In this document: positions 25,544 through 33,887 of the stretch, in pieces
Numbering within the stretch: the stretch's first letter is position 1
Layout of the letters: every line of letters begins with the position of its first letter
From: Micromonospora halophytica
GTDB taxonomy: Bacteria; Actinomycetota; Actinomycetes; Mycobacteriales; Micromonosporaceae
Length of the DNA stretch: 64,000 bases
NCBI RefSeq assembly: GCF_900090245.1
Contig: NZ_FMDN01000001.1
Location: 503,467-567,466 of the forward strand
Direction: 5' to 3'
Position numbers and translations under genes: made by a program
The notes under the pieces: generated by a model
Told to the model about the DNA's origin: nothing
The model's input: only the letters and a program-made list of their open reading frames with translations
Database searches by the model: none

Positions 25544-26728
25544 TCACTCGGCACGCAACGCGACCACCGGGTCCAGGCGACCGGCCCGTTGCGCCGGGAC
25601 CACCCCGAAGACGATGCCCACCGCCGCGGAGACCCCGAAGGCGAGCGCCAGCGACCACCAGGTGATCGCCGCCGGGATCGGCGAGACGGCGTCCACCAGC
25701 AGCGCGGCGCCCACCCCGAGGGCCATGCCGGTCAGCCCGCCGATCGCGGTGAGCAGCACCGCCTCCAGCAGGAACTGCACGCCGATGTCCCGGGGACGCG
25801 CGCCGACCGCCTTGCGCAGGCCGATCTCCCGGGTCCGCTCCCGTACCGAGACGAGCATGATGTTGGAGACGCCGACCCCGCCGACCAGCAGCGAGATGCC
25901 GGCGATGGCGGCCAGCACGCCGGTGAGCACGCCCAGGATGTCGCCGAGCACGCCGAGGATCTGCTGCTGGGTGACCGCGCTGAACTCGGTGTCCGGGTGC
26001 CGGCGGGACAGTTCGGCGACGATCCGGTCGCCCAACTCGTCGATCCGCTCCCGGTCCGGGGCCTTCACCGCGATACCGTCCACCCGCTGGGTGCCCCAGA
26101 GCCGCTGCGCGGCGGTGACCGGCACGTGCACCTCGTCGTCCCGGTCGACACCGAGGCTCTGCCCCAGCGGCGTGAAGACGCCGATCACCCGGAACCGGAC
26201 CCCGGCGAGCGTCACCTGCTGGCCGAGCGGCTCCCGGTCCGGGAAGAGGGCGCGGGCCACCGAGTCCCCGAGCACGGCCACCCGGCGGCTGGTGTCCACG
26301 TCCGCGCCGGTCAGGTAGCGCCCCCGGGCCAGTGACCGGGTGAAGACCGTCGGAGTGGTCTCCAGCACCCCCTGCACGGTCGTGAAGTCGGAGCGGTTGC
26401 CGGCGCGGGCGGTCGCGCCGGAGGCGATGGTGACCGCGACCCGGTCGGGGTCACCGACCACCCGGGACACCGCGTCCACGTCCTTGAGCGTCAGCGGCGA
26501 CACCACCGGGGCGGTGCCCACCTCGATCCGGCCGGGAACCACCAGCAGCAGGTTGGAGCCGAGCCCTTCGACCTGCTGCTCGACCTTCTGCTTGGTGCCG
26601 GTGCCGATGGCGACGAGCAGCACCACCGAGGCCACCCCGATGATCACGCCGAGCATGGTCAGCGCGCTGCGCATCCGGTTGGCGCGCAGTGCGTCCAGCG
26701 CCACCCGCCAGGCCTCGGCCACCCTCAC
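25544..26728 (-). CDS. MacB/FtsX-type ABC transporter permease
   Basis: 394-aa membrane subunit. Helix 1 is near residues 20-43 (SALTMLGVIIGVASVVLLVA), then comes a large extracytoplasmic MacB-type periplasmic core (about 50-265), and three C-terminal helices (VLTGVLAAIAGISLLVGGVG and two more). The motif NIMLVSVRERTREIGLRKAV is typical. Systems of this kind couple ATP hydrolysis to extrusion of lipopeptides, macrolides or cell-surface components rather than acting as a channel. The GTG start overlaps the ATPase stop (GTGA). Confidence 0.93.
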   Translation of the reverse strand: MRVAEAWRVALDALRANRMRSALTMLGVIIGVASVVLLVAIGTGTKQKVEQQVEGLGSNLLLVVPGRIEVGTAPVVSPLTLKDVDAVSRVVGDPDRVAVTIASGATARAGNRSDFTTVQGVLETTPTVFTRSLARGRYLTGADVDTSRRVAVLGDSVARALFPDREPLGQQVTLAGVRFRVIGVFTPLGQSLGVDRDDEVHVPVTAAQRLWGTQRVDGIAVKAPDRERIDELGDRIVAELSRRHPDTEFSAVTQQQILGVLGDILGVLTGVLAAIAGISLLVGGVGVSNIMLVSVRERTREIGLRKAVGARPRDIGVQFLLEAVLLTAIGGLTGMALGVGAALLVDAVSPIPAAITWWSLALAFGVSAAVGIVFGVVPAQRAGRLDPVVALRAE

Positions 26729-27684
26729 GCCGCACCCCCGGCCGCCGGCTCGCGCGGAAGGCGCCCGGTGGCTCCGGCGGCGCCACCGGAGCCACCGGAC
26801 GGGTGCCCCGGGCCGCTTCCGGACGCGGACCGGGGCTCCGCGCTGGGAGCGGCCCCCAGTGTCTCAGGTCCGTCTCCGGCGTCCGACAGCGGTCGATCAT
26901 GAACGACCGGCCCGGTCGCCCGGGACGGGTCCGCCTCGCCGCGCACCCGGTCCCGACCCGCCGCCTCCTGCCACGTCGTCGCAGGTGACGCCGCGCCGGC
27001 GGTGTCCGACACGACCACCCCGTCCCGCATCGCGATCCGCCGCCGGGCCCGGGCCGCCACCTCGTTGTCGTGGGTCACCATCACCAGGGCCACCCCCGAC
27101 TCGGCGTTGAGCTGCTCCAGCAGGGCCAGCACCGCCTGACCGGTCGCGGTGTCCAGGTTGCCGGTCGGCTCGTCGGCGAGCAGCACCGTCGGGTCGGTGA
27201 CCAGCGCACGGGCAATCGCCACCCGCTGCTGCTCCCCGCCGGACATCTGGTTGGGCCGGTGCTCCAGCCGGTGCCCGAGGCCGACCCGACCGAGCATCGC
27301 CGCCGCCCGAGCGCGCCGCTGCCGCGCGCCCACCCCCCGGTACACCAGCGGCAGCGCCACGTTGTCCACCGCCGAGGTACGCGGCAGCAGGTGGAACGCC
27401 TGGAACACGAAGCCGATGGTCTCGTTGCGCAGCGTCGCCAGCTCCGGCGCGGAGAGGGTGTGCACGTCCCGGCCGCCGATCACCAGCCGGCCGCCGGTCG
27501 GCCGGTCCAACCCACCGAGCAGGTGCATCAGGGTCGACTTGCCGGAGCCGGACGGCCCGACCAGGGCCACGTAGTCGCCGGGCGCGACGGTCAGCGTCAC
27601 CCCCCGCAGCGCCGGCACCGACACCCCGTCGAGCTGGTACGTGCGGGACACGTCGACGGCCTCGATCGCAGGAGCGGGGTTCAC
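26725..27684 (-). CDS. MacB/LolD-type ABC transporter ATP-binding protein with disordered tail
   Basis: 319-aa ATPase. Walker A is [17 protein letters not shown], the signature is [15 protein letters not shown], Walker B is [12 protein letters not shown] and the H-loop His is in [10 protein letters not shown]. The family domain ends near residue 230; about 90 extra residues follow, Gly/Ala/Pro/Ser-rich with [17 protein letters not shown] repeats and no predicted fold. GTG start, overlapping the adaptor stop by 4 bp. It forms one unit with the adaptor upstream and the permease downstream. Confidence 0.94.
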   Translation of the reverse strand: MNPAPAIEAVDVSRTYQLDGVSVPALRGVTLTVAPGDYVALVGPSGSGKSTLMHLLGGLDRPTGGRLVIGGRDVHTLSAPELATLRNETIGFVFQAFHLLPRTSAVDNVALPLVYRGVGARQRRARAAAMLGRVGLGHRLEHRPNQMSGGEQQRVAIARALVTDPTVLLADEPTGNLDTATGQAVLALLEQLNAESGVALVMVTHDNEVAARARRRIAMRDGVVVSDTAGAASPATTWQEAAGRDRVRGEADPSRATGPVVHDRPLSDAGDGPETLGAAPSAEPRSASGSGPGHPSGGSGGAAGATGRLPREPAAGGAA

Positions 27685-29060
27685 CGGACTTCCTGGCCGT
27701 CGGTGACCCGGTCGGCCCCGCGTACCACCACCTGGTCGCCGGCCTGCACCCCGTCGAGGATCTGCACCAGGTCCGGCCCCTGCACGCCCACGGTGACCGC
27801 CACCCGGTCCGCCTGGCCGTCCCGGACCAGCCAGACGGCGTCCCGGCCGTCGGCGGAGAAGACCGCCGAGGCGGGGACGGTGACCGCGTCGGTGGCCTCG
27901 CGCACCCGCAGCCGGACCACGGCGTTCATGCCGGGGCGGGGCGCCGGGGCCGCCTCCTGATCACCGAGCCGGCCCGCGCCGAGGGCGAGCCGCACCCGGT
28001 AGCTGACCCCACCCCGCGCCGAACTGCTGGGCAGCACGTCGACCGAGCGGACCGTGGCGTCGTACGTGGCGCCGGTGACCGCGTCCAACTCCACCGTGGC
28101 GGTCAGGCCGGGACGGACCAGCAGCACGTCCGTCTCGTCCACCTCGGCGAGCAGGCCGAGCGCGCCGGTGTCCACGACGGTGAGGATCGGGGTGCCGGCG
28201 GTGACCCGGCCGCCGGCCGGGATCGCGTCGTCCACCCCCGGCGGCGGTCCGGAGCGGGTCGGGCCGAGCGCCGACGGATCGAGACCGGCCGGAAGCTGAC
28301 CCCCGCCGAGCAGGGCCGACAGATCGGCGCCGCCCCCGGACGGGGTGCCGCCCGGCTGCACCACCCCCGGAATCGGGGCGCGCAGGGTCAGCGCGTCGAC
28401 GGTCGCCTTCGCCAGGTCGTACGCCTGGCGGGCCTGCAGCCGTTGCGCCGACGACAGCGCGCCGACGGCCGAGTTGAGCCCGGCGACGCCCCGCTGCACC
28501 GACCGGACCGCCTCGTCGGCGGTACGCGCGGCGGCGGCGTACTGCCGCTGCGCGGAGGTGACCTGGGCCAGCAGCGCGTCGCGTACCTTCTGGTCGGCGA
28601 TCTTTCCGGCGGCCTCGCGGGCGGCGTCGAACGCCTCGTCGGCGGCCCGGTCGGTACCGCGCCGGCGGGTGCCCAGGTGGCCGACGGCGACGCCCCGGCC
28701 GGCCCGGTCGGCGGCCCGCAGCGCCTCGCGGGCCTGGCGGAGCCGTTCCTGGGCGGACGGCGAACTCACCACGGCGAGCACCTGGCCCCGCCGCACCCGC
28801 TGTCCGGGCTGGACGCGGAGGCTGGCCAGGGTGCCGTCGGCGGGGGCGGTGACGGTGGCGGCGGCGCGGGCCGTCACGGTGGCCGGGGCGTCGATCACCT
28901 CGGCGACGGCAGCGCGGGACGCCGGGGCGAGCGCGACGTCGGACTTCTCGTCGCCGCACGAGGCGGCGGTGCCGCCGGTCAGGGCGACGACGGCGAGCAG
29001 GGCGGTGAGCAGGCGGGGCCGCGTGGCTGTCAGGGGCCGCGGCGAGTCGGTGCGGCGCAC
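27681..29060 (-). CDS. MacA/HlyD-type lipoprotein adaptor
   Basis: 459-aa exported adaptor of the MacAB-like system. The signal sequence LLTALLAVVALTGG leads to a possible lipobox TAASC (Cys near 35). A biotinyl-lipoyl-like half-motif follows (TVTAPADGTLASLRVQPGQ), then a helical hairpin (about 115-225), a second lipoyl half (DALTLRAPIPGVVQPGG) with a Gly-rich insertion, and a beta-barrel plus membrane-proximal domain. It probably links substrate capture outside the membrane with the permease. The GTG start has TAGGGT ending 6 nt upstream and no ribosome-binding site, so a leaderless message starting here would carry all three genes. Confidence 0.9.
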   Translation of the reverse strand: MRRTDSPRPLTATRPRLLTALLAVVALTGGTAASCGDEKSDVALAPASRAAVAEVIDAPATVTARAAATVTAPADGTLASLRVQPGQRVRRGQVLAVVSSPSAQERLRQAREALRAADRAGRGVAVGHLGTRRRGTDRAADEAFDAAREAAGKIADQKVRDALLAQVTSAQRQYAAAARTADEAVRSVQRGVAGLNSAVGALSSAQRLQARQAYDLAKATVDALTLRAPIPGVVQPGGTPSGGGADLSALLGGGQLPAGLDPSALGPTRSGPPPGVDDAIPAGGRVTAGTPILTVVDTGALGLLAEVDETDVLLVRPGLTATVELDAVTGATYDATVRSVDVLPSSSARGGVSYRVRLALGAGRLGDQEAAPAPRPGMNAVVRLRVREATDAVTVPASAVFSADGRDAVWLVRDGQADRVAVTVGVQGPDLVQILDGVQAGDQVVVRGADRVTDGQEVR

Positions 29061-29066
29061 CGGCCA

Positions 29067-29072
29067 ACCCTA
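29067..29072 (-). promoter_or_regulatory. -10 box TAGGGT, leaderless start of exporter operon
   Basis: TAGGGT ends 6 nt before GTG 29060 on the leftward strand. Confidence 0.5.
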
Positions 29073-29110
29073 GCCCGGCGTCGATGCCACCGGCGGAGCG
29101 GCCGCCGCCG

Positions 29111-30547
29111 TCACCCGGCCACCGACCGGACGTACCCGACGCACTCGTCGTGCAGCGTCGACCACCGCTCGCCGAGGACCTGCTCGGACGCCTCCTCCAC
29201 CGGCCGCCGGTCGTGCACCACGGACCGGAAGAAGGCCAGCACCTGCTGCTCGCCGTACCGGTCGACCAGGTGACGGACGGCGAGGTAGCCGACGCCGTAG
29301 CTGCCGCCGACCCGGTCCGCCGGTGCCGTGTCGGCCGGGGCGAGCGCCGCCAGCCGGCCGTCCCAGCCGCCGGTGACCAGTCGCCGGACCTCGTCCAGCC
29401 CGTCGTAGCGGCTCACCCGCGCGCCGTCGGCCCCGGCGTACTCGGCCAACCCCTCCACCAGCCACCAGGTCGGCCGGCCGGGATGGCCCCGGTCGGGCAG
29501 CGAGGCGGCGTGGGTCAGCTCGTGCCGCAGCAGCTCGCCCCGGCCGGAGGCGGACAGCGCGTCGGCGTTCAGCACCACCTCGTGGTGGCCACCGCCGACG
29601 CTGACGGCGTACCCGGCGGTCCACTTCGGGCGACCACCGCCGTACCAGCGTCGCCACTCTGCCCGGCCGGCGTAGAAGACGCGGTACCGGTCCGGGGGTG
29701 GGCCGGCCACCGCGTACCGGTCGGCCACCTTCGCCGCCTCCTCCGCCTCGGCGAGCAGGCCGGGCAGCTTCCCCCGCAGCGCCGGGGTGGTGGCGACGAC
29801 GGTCCGCGCGCCGACGGCCACCACCAGCTCACTGACCTCCCAGGGCCGGGCGCCGGTCCGCGCCGAGCGGGACTCCTCGACGGCGAGCAGCAGCGGCGCG
29901 TCGCCGCCCTCCCGCCAACGGGTGGCGGCCAGCACCGGGCTCGGCGTGCAGTCCGGCACCACGAGGCAGTACCGGAAGGCGACCAGTTGCCGCCACTGGC
30001 CCGGCCGCCCGGCGACCGGGGTGGGCAGGCCCTGGGGCTCGGCGTGCCAGACGGAGACCCGCAGCGCCCGCAGCGCGGCGAAGCGACGGGTGAGCTCGGC
30101 CCGGGCGCCCCGGTCGGCGACCGCGAGGAAGCCGGCCCGGTCCCCGCCGAGCAGCGCGACGGCCTGCCGGTCGAGCTGGGCGGTCAGCCGCTCGGCGACC
30201 CGCCGGGCGGCGAGGGTCGCGGGATCGTCCGACGCGGCGGAGGGACGGCCGGTCGCGGAACGGCCGGCGTCCCGGTCCGCCAGCCCGGTCAGCAGTGCCG
30301 CCGGCACGCCGCAGGCCAGCAGCACGAGGACCGTCGCGAGCGCCGCCCAGCCCCACCACCGCCGGCGTACGCGCCCGGCCGGCCCAGGGGCCGGGCCCGC
30401 AGCCACGTCCGGGGCCGGGGTGGGATCCGGGGCCGGGACGGAGGTCGGGGTTTCGGCTACGGGTGGAGGCGCGTCGATCCGGATGCCCGGCGCGGGCTCG
30501 CCCGGCCCCGGCTCGTCCGCCACGTCGGTCGCCGGCCCGTCAGTCAC
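29111..30547 (-). CDS. Membrane-anchored HExxH peptidase (peptidase MA-like)
   Basis: 478-aa protein. A Pro-rich cytoplasmic head is followed by one membrane helix (WWGWAALATVLVLLACGVPA, about 64-83) and an extracellular part. Near residue 375 the gluzincin motif LLRHELTHAAS supplies two zinc His and the catalytic Glu; the third ligand is probably the second Glu of WWLVEGLAEYAG. A segment with RYCLVVPDCTPSPVLAATRW lies before it. The substrate is unknown. It precedes the MacAB-like genes by 50 nt; processing of an exported peptide is a possible link, not shown. GTG start with TACCCT 6 nt upstream. Confidence 0.82.
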   Translation of the reverse strand: MTDGPATDVADEPGPGEPAPGIRIDAPPPVAETPTSVPAPDPTPAPDVAAGPAPGPAGRVRRRWWGWAALATVLVLLACGVPAALLTGLADRDAGRSATGRPSAASDDPATLAARRVAERLTAQLDRQAVALLGGDRAGFLAVADRGARAELTRRFAALRALRVSVWHAEPQGLPTPVAGRPGQWRQLVAFRYCLVVPDCTPSPVLAATRWREGGDAPLLLAVEESRSARTGARPWEVSELVVAVGARTVVATTPALRGKLPGLLAEAEEAAKVADRYAVAGPPPDRYRVFYAGRAEWRRWYGGGRPKWTAGYAVSVGGGHHEVVLNADALSASGRGELLRHELTHAASLPDRGHPGRPTWWLVEGLAEYAGADGARVSRYDGLDEVRRLVTGGWDGRLAALAPADTAPADRVGGSYGVGYLAVRHLVDRYGEQQVLAFFRSVVHDRRPVEEASEQVLGERWSTLHDECVGYVRSVAG

Positions 30548-30553
30548 CGGCGA

Positions 30554-30559
30554 AGGGTA
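30554..30559 (-). promoter_or_regulatory. -10 box TACCCT, leaderless start of peptidase gene
   Basis: TACCCT ends 6 nt before GTG 30547 on the leftward strand. Confidence 0.45.
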
Positions 30560-30662
30560 CGGCCGATCGGGTGATCCCGGCCAGCGCCACTCGCGTGCCG
30601 AATCGGCGGGCGCGTACGACGGCCAGTGGGCGCTGGAGTCGCCGTGCCCCCGGACGTCCGGC

Positions 30663-31583
30663 CTACGTCCTCGACATCAGGGCCCGGCCGAAGAACATCA
30701 GGTTCGCCGGCCGCTCGGCGAGCCGGCGCATCAGGTAGCCGTACCAGTCCTCGCCGTACGGCAGGTAGGTCCGCACCGTGTACCCCTCGCCCACCAGCCG
30801 GGTCTGCTCCTCCGGCCGGATGCCGTACAGCATCTGGAACTCGAAGCGGTCCGGGCTGCGGTCGAACCACCGGGCCCGGTCCTCGCCGATGGCGATCAGA
30901 CGCGGGTCGTGGGTGGCCAGCATCGGGTAGCCGGCCCCGGACATCAGCACGTTCATGCAGCGCACGTACGACTTGTCCACCTCGCGGGCGGACTGGTACG
31001 CCACCGACTCCGGCTCCTTGTACGCCCCCTTGCAGAGCCGCACCCGGGACCCGGCGCCGGCCAGCTCACGGCAGTCGGACTCGGTGCGCCGCAGGTACGC
31101 CTGGAGCACCGCGCCGGTCGACGGGTGGTCCTTGCGGAGCTTGGCCAGGATGTCCAGCGTCGAGTCGGTGGTGGTGTGGTCCTCCATGTCCAGGGTGACC
31201 GTGGTGCCGGCCTCGTCGGCCGCCGCACAGATCGCCCGGGCGTTGTCGTACGCCAGTTGCTCGTCGAACTTCTGGCCCAGCGCGGAGAGCTTCACGCTCA
31301 CCTCGGCGGCCGGGGTGAGCCCGGCACCGGAGAGCATCCGCAGCAGTGTGAGGTATTCGTCCCGGGTGGCGGTGGCCTGCTCTGCGGTGACGGTGTCCTC
31401 ACCGAGGTTGTCGAGGGTGACCGCGAGGCCGTCGGCGACGAGTTCGCGGGTCGCGCGCAACGCGTCGTCGGTGCCGCTGCCGGCGACGAACCGGCGGACG
31501 ACGTCCCGGGTGAACGGGGCCGTCGCGATGAGCCGCTCCACCTGGGATGACCGGGAGGCGGCGAGGATGACGGAACGGAGCAT
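30663..31583 (-). CDS. Proline dehydrogenase (monofunctional)
   Basis: 306-aa FAD enzyme that oxidises proline to pyrroline-5-carboxylate. Conserved parts of the (beta-alpha)8 barrel are visible: EVSVKLSALGQKF, TLDMEDHTTTDSTL, VRLCKGAYKEPESVAYQ, MLATHDPRLI and EFQMLYGIRPEEQ, and the C-terminal YGEDWYGYLMRRLAERPAN. It lacks the P5C dehydrogenase and DNA-binding parts of PutA. ATG 31583 has TACGCT ending 6 nt upstream and no ribosome-binding site. No P5C dehydrogenase gene is adjacent. Confidence 0.95.
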   Translation of the reverse strand: MLRSVILAASRSSQVERLIATAPFTRDVVRRFVAGSGTDDALRATRELVADGLAVTLDNLGEDTVTAEQATATRDEYLTLLRMLSGAGLTPAAEVSVKLSALGQKFDEQLAYDNARAICAAADEAGTTVTLDMEDHTTTDSTLDILAKLRKDHPSTGAVLQAYLRRTESDCRELAGAGSRVRLCKGAYKEPESVAYQSAREVDKSYVRCMNVLMSGAGYPMLATHDPRLIAIGEDRARWFDRSPDRFEFQMLYGIRPEEQTRLVGEGYTVRTYLPYGEDWYGYLMRRLAERPANLMFFGRALMSRT

Positions 31584-31589
31584 GAGCCG

Positions 31590-31595
31590 AGCGTA
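31590..31595 (-). promoter_or_regulatory. -10 box TACGCT, leaderless start of proline dehydrogenase
   Basis: TACGCT ends 6 nt before ATG 31583 on the leftward strand. Confidence 0.55.
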
Positions 31596-31709
31596 ACGCC
31601 CGCCGACCGTCGTCGGCCCGGGGGCGGCCGGAGCACCGGCCATCGGGTTCCGGGCGCCTGACAGGCCCCGTTCGGGGGAGCGCGCCGGTGGCATCCATCG
31701 GTTACAACC

Positions 31710-31994
31710 ATGAACGTGGAACGACACCCTCGCCGCCGGCTCCGGTCCGCCTCCGTGCAGCTCGGCGCGCTCACTGCCCTGGCGCTCGCCCTGTCCGGCT
31801 GCAACATGTCCTCCGACGACGACGATGACGACTGCGCCCTCGGGCCGGTCGGCGGCGGCGGGGACACGGTCGCGCTGGCGATGCGGGTGCCGACCGTCAC
31901 CGTCGGGGCCGGGCGCACCGAGCCCCGACCCCCGGCCACCGCCGTGCCGGAGCGGGGCGGCTTCGGCACCCACCTCGCCTCCTGCGGCGGCTGA
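31710..31994 (+). CDS. Small lipoprotein, YgiB-like by context
   Basis: 94-aa predicted lipoprotein. A basic start (RHPRRRLRSA) is followed by a hydrophobic core and lipobox LSGC (Cys near 31). Directly after it comes a run of six Asp (SSDDDDDDC) with a second Cys, then a low-complexity Gly/Val/Pro region and a final Cys. No domain is recognised. It directly precedes a glutathionylspermidine-synthase-like gene (one base between stop and start), as ygiB precedes ygiC in E. coli, though the sequences are not alike. The acidic run may bind divalent metal or polyamine. Confidence 0.7.
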   Translation: MNVERHPRRRLRSASVQLGALTALALALSGCNMSSDDDDDDCALGPVGGGGDTVALAMRVPTVTVGAGRTEPRPPATAVPERGGFGTHLASCGG

Positions 31995-31995
31995 G

Positions 31996-33162
31996 GTGCG
32001 ACGCGAGGCGGCCACCCCCCGTCCGGGCTGGGAGGCCACCATCCTCGAACAGGGCCTGGTCTACGCCACCACCGAACTGCCCGACGGCGACACCATGTCG
32101 TACTGGGACGAGACGGCGGCGTACGCCTTCGACCTGGCCGAGGTGCTGCGGCTGGAGGAGGCGACCGAGGAGCTGCACCGGATGTCGGTCGCCGCCGCCG
32201 AGCACATCGTCGCCCGCAACCGGTACGCCGAGTTCGGCATCCCGGCCTGGGCCGCCGAGGCGGTGGCCCGGTCACTGCGGGAGCAGCCGCCGACCCTCTA
32301 CGGCCGCTTCGACCTCGCCTACGACGGCAGTTGGCCGCCGAAGCTGCTCGAGTACAACGCCGACACCCCCACCTCGCTGGTCGAGGCGAGCATCATCCAG
32401 TGGTACTGGCTGGAGGGGACGCACCCCGACGCCGACCAGTGGAACAGCCTGCACGAGCGGCTGGTCGGGGCCTGGGCCAGGATCGGCGCCGGGCTGCACG
32501 ACCGGCGGGTGCACGTGTGCTGGTCGAACGAGGAGGAGTCCGGCGAGGACCAGATCACCGCCGGCTACCTCGCCGAGACGGCCCGGCAGGCCGGACTGGA
32601 CGTGACGCTCCTGCCGATCCAGCACATCGGCTGGGACGGCCGGCGCTTCGTCGACGCCGAGGACCGGCCGGTGACCACCTGCTTCAAGCTCTACCCGTGG
32701 GAGTGGATGCTGGCCGAGCCGTACGGCCCACCGGCGCTGGAGCCGGGCACCCCGACCACCTGGATCGAGCCGGCCTGGAAGCTGCTGCTGTCCAACAAGG
32801 CGCTGCTCGCCGTGCTCTGGGAGCTGTACCCGGGCCACGAGTACCTGCTCCCGGCGTACCTGGACTCGCCGCGTCAGATGACCGAGTACGTGGCGAAGCC
32901 GCTGCTCGGCCGGGAGGGCGGCTCGGTGCGCATCGTCACCGGCGACACCGAGTTCACCAGTCCGGGCATCTACGGCGACGAGGGCTACTGCTACCAGGAG
33001 TTCCGGGCGTTGCCGGAGTTCGCCGGCAACCACATGGTGCTGGGGAGCTGGATCGTCGACGGCGAGTCGGCCGGCGTCGGCATCCGGGAGAGCGAGAGCC
33101 TCGTCACGGACGGATACGCACGGTTCCTGCCGCACTACATCGACGCGCCGCGCGCCTGTTGA
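31996..33162 (+). CDS. Glutathionylspermidine-synthase-like ATP-grasp enzyme (YgiC/YjfC family)
   Basis: 388-aa ATP-grasp amide ligase related to the synthetase half of GspS. Typical segments are YDGSWPPKLLEYNADTPTS (substrate and metal site), VHVCWSNEEESGEDQITAGY, WEWMLAEPYG, LLLSNKALLAVLWELYPGHE and VAKPLLGREGGSV with VLGSWIVDGESAGVGIRESE near the end. An actinomycete makes mycothiol, not glutathione, so glutathionylspermidine is unlikely to be the product; an amino or polyamine ligation to another peptide or thiol is more probable. GTG starts one base after the lipoprotein stop. Confidence 0.87.
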   Translation: MRREAATPRPGWEATILEQGLVYATTELPDGDTMSYWDETAAYAFDLAEVLRLEEATEELHRMSVAAAEHIVARNRYAEFGIPAWAAEAVARSLREQPPTLYGRFDLAYDGSWPPKLLEYNADTPTSLVEASIIQWYWLEGTHPDADQWNSLHERLVGAWARIGAGLHDRRVHVCWSNEEESGEDQITAGYLAETARQAGLDVTLLPIQHIGWDGRRFVDAEDRPVTTCFKLYPWEWMLAEPYGPPALEPGTPTTWIEPAWKLLLSNKALLAVLWELYPGHEYLLPAYLDSPRQMTEYVAKPLLGREGGSVRIVTGDTEFTSPGIYGDEGYCYQEFRALPEFAGNHMVLGSWIVDGESAGVGIRESESLVTDGYARFLPHYIDAPRAC

Positions 33163-33168
33163 GTCGTC

Positions 33169-33174
33169 TACGGT
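33169..33174 (+). promoter_or_regulatory. -10 box TACGGT, leaderless start of CGNR gene
   Basis: TACGGT ends 7 nt before GTG 33182. Confidence 0.5.
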
Positions 33175-33181
33175 TGGTGTC

Positions 33182-33760
33182 GTGAACTTCGACGCGTACG
33201 CCCGGACCGGCGTTGATCTCGTCAACGCCCGTCTGGACGACCTCGACGACCTGCGGGCCCTCTTTCCGGACGAGAACGCGTGGATGCGCGACGAGGTCTC
33301 GGAGCGGGATCTGGCGATCTTCCGGCGGGCGCAGAAGCGCCTGCGCGACGTGTTCGACTACGGCACCTCGGGGCGCGACGGCCAGGCGGTGGTCGAACTG
33401 AACACCCTGCTGGAGGCGTTCCCGGTGCAGCCGCGAATCTCCGGCCACGACTCCAGCGACTGGCACATGCACGTGACCAGCCGGGGCGCCTCGGTCAGCG
33501 CGGAATACCTCGCGGGCGCGGTCTGGGGCCTGTCGGTCTGGCTCTGCGAGTACGGCAGCGCCCGGTTCGGGGTCTGCGCGGACGAGCGCTGCGGCAACGT
33601 CTACCTGGACACCTCGTCCAACTGCTGCCGCCGGTTCTGCTCGGAGCGCTGTGCCACCCGCTCCCACGTGGCCGCCCACCGGGCCCGCAAACGCGCCGCC
33701 GTCAGCGACCAACTCCCCGTCCCCACCCAACCCGAAGCCCCCCTCACCCCCGTCAGCTGA
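33182..33760 (+). CDS. ABATE/CGNR zinc finger putative regulator
   Basis: 192-aa protein. An N-terminal ABATE-type helical ligand-binding-like domain (about 1-125) is followed by a CGNR zinc finger near 130-165: FGVCADERCGNVYLDTS, CCRRFCSERCATRSHVAAHR. The four zinc ligands are present and the C-terminal basic part may contact DNA. Such proteins are predicted one-component regulators; ligands are unknown. The last 25 residues are Pro-rich. The GTG has TACGGT 7 nt upstream. A second, shorter member lies at 63067-63660. Confidence 0.87.
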   Translation: MNFDAYARTGVDLVNARLDDLDDLRALFPDENAWMRDEVSERDLAIFRRAQKRLRDVFDYGTSGRDGQAVVELNTLLEAFPVQPRISGHDSSDWHMHVTSRGASVSAEYLAGAVWGLSVWLCEYGSARFGVCADERCGNVYLDTSSNCCRRFCSERCATRSHVAAHRARKRAAVSDQLPVPTQPEAPLTPVS

Positions 33761-33791
33761 CCCGACCCACCCCCCACCCTGCCGGACAGTG

Positions 33792-33856
33792 CCGGTGATC
33801 AAGAAGTTTGCGTACTCCGGAGGCCCGGAACCGTGCACAAACCTCTTGATCACCGG
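33792..33856. repeat. Palindromic repeat between convergent genes
   Basis: Arms CCGGTGATCAAGAAGTTTG (33792-33810) and CAAACCTCTTGATCACCGG (33838-33856) differ from perfect pairing at one base; the 27-nt centre holds further partial pairing. It sits between the CGNR and sugar isomerase stops and could end both transcripts. The sequence type resembles a dispersed intergenic repeat; copy number is unknown. Confidence 0.7.
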
Positions 33857-33887
33857 AGGTACCCAGGGCGGGAGGGCGGGGGCGGGG

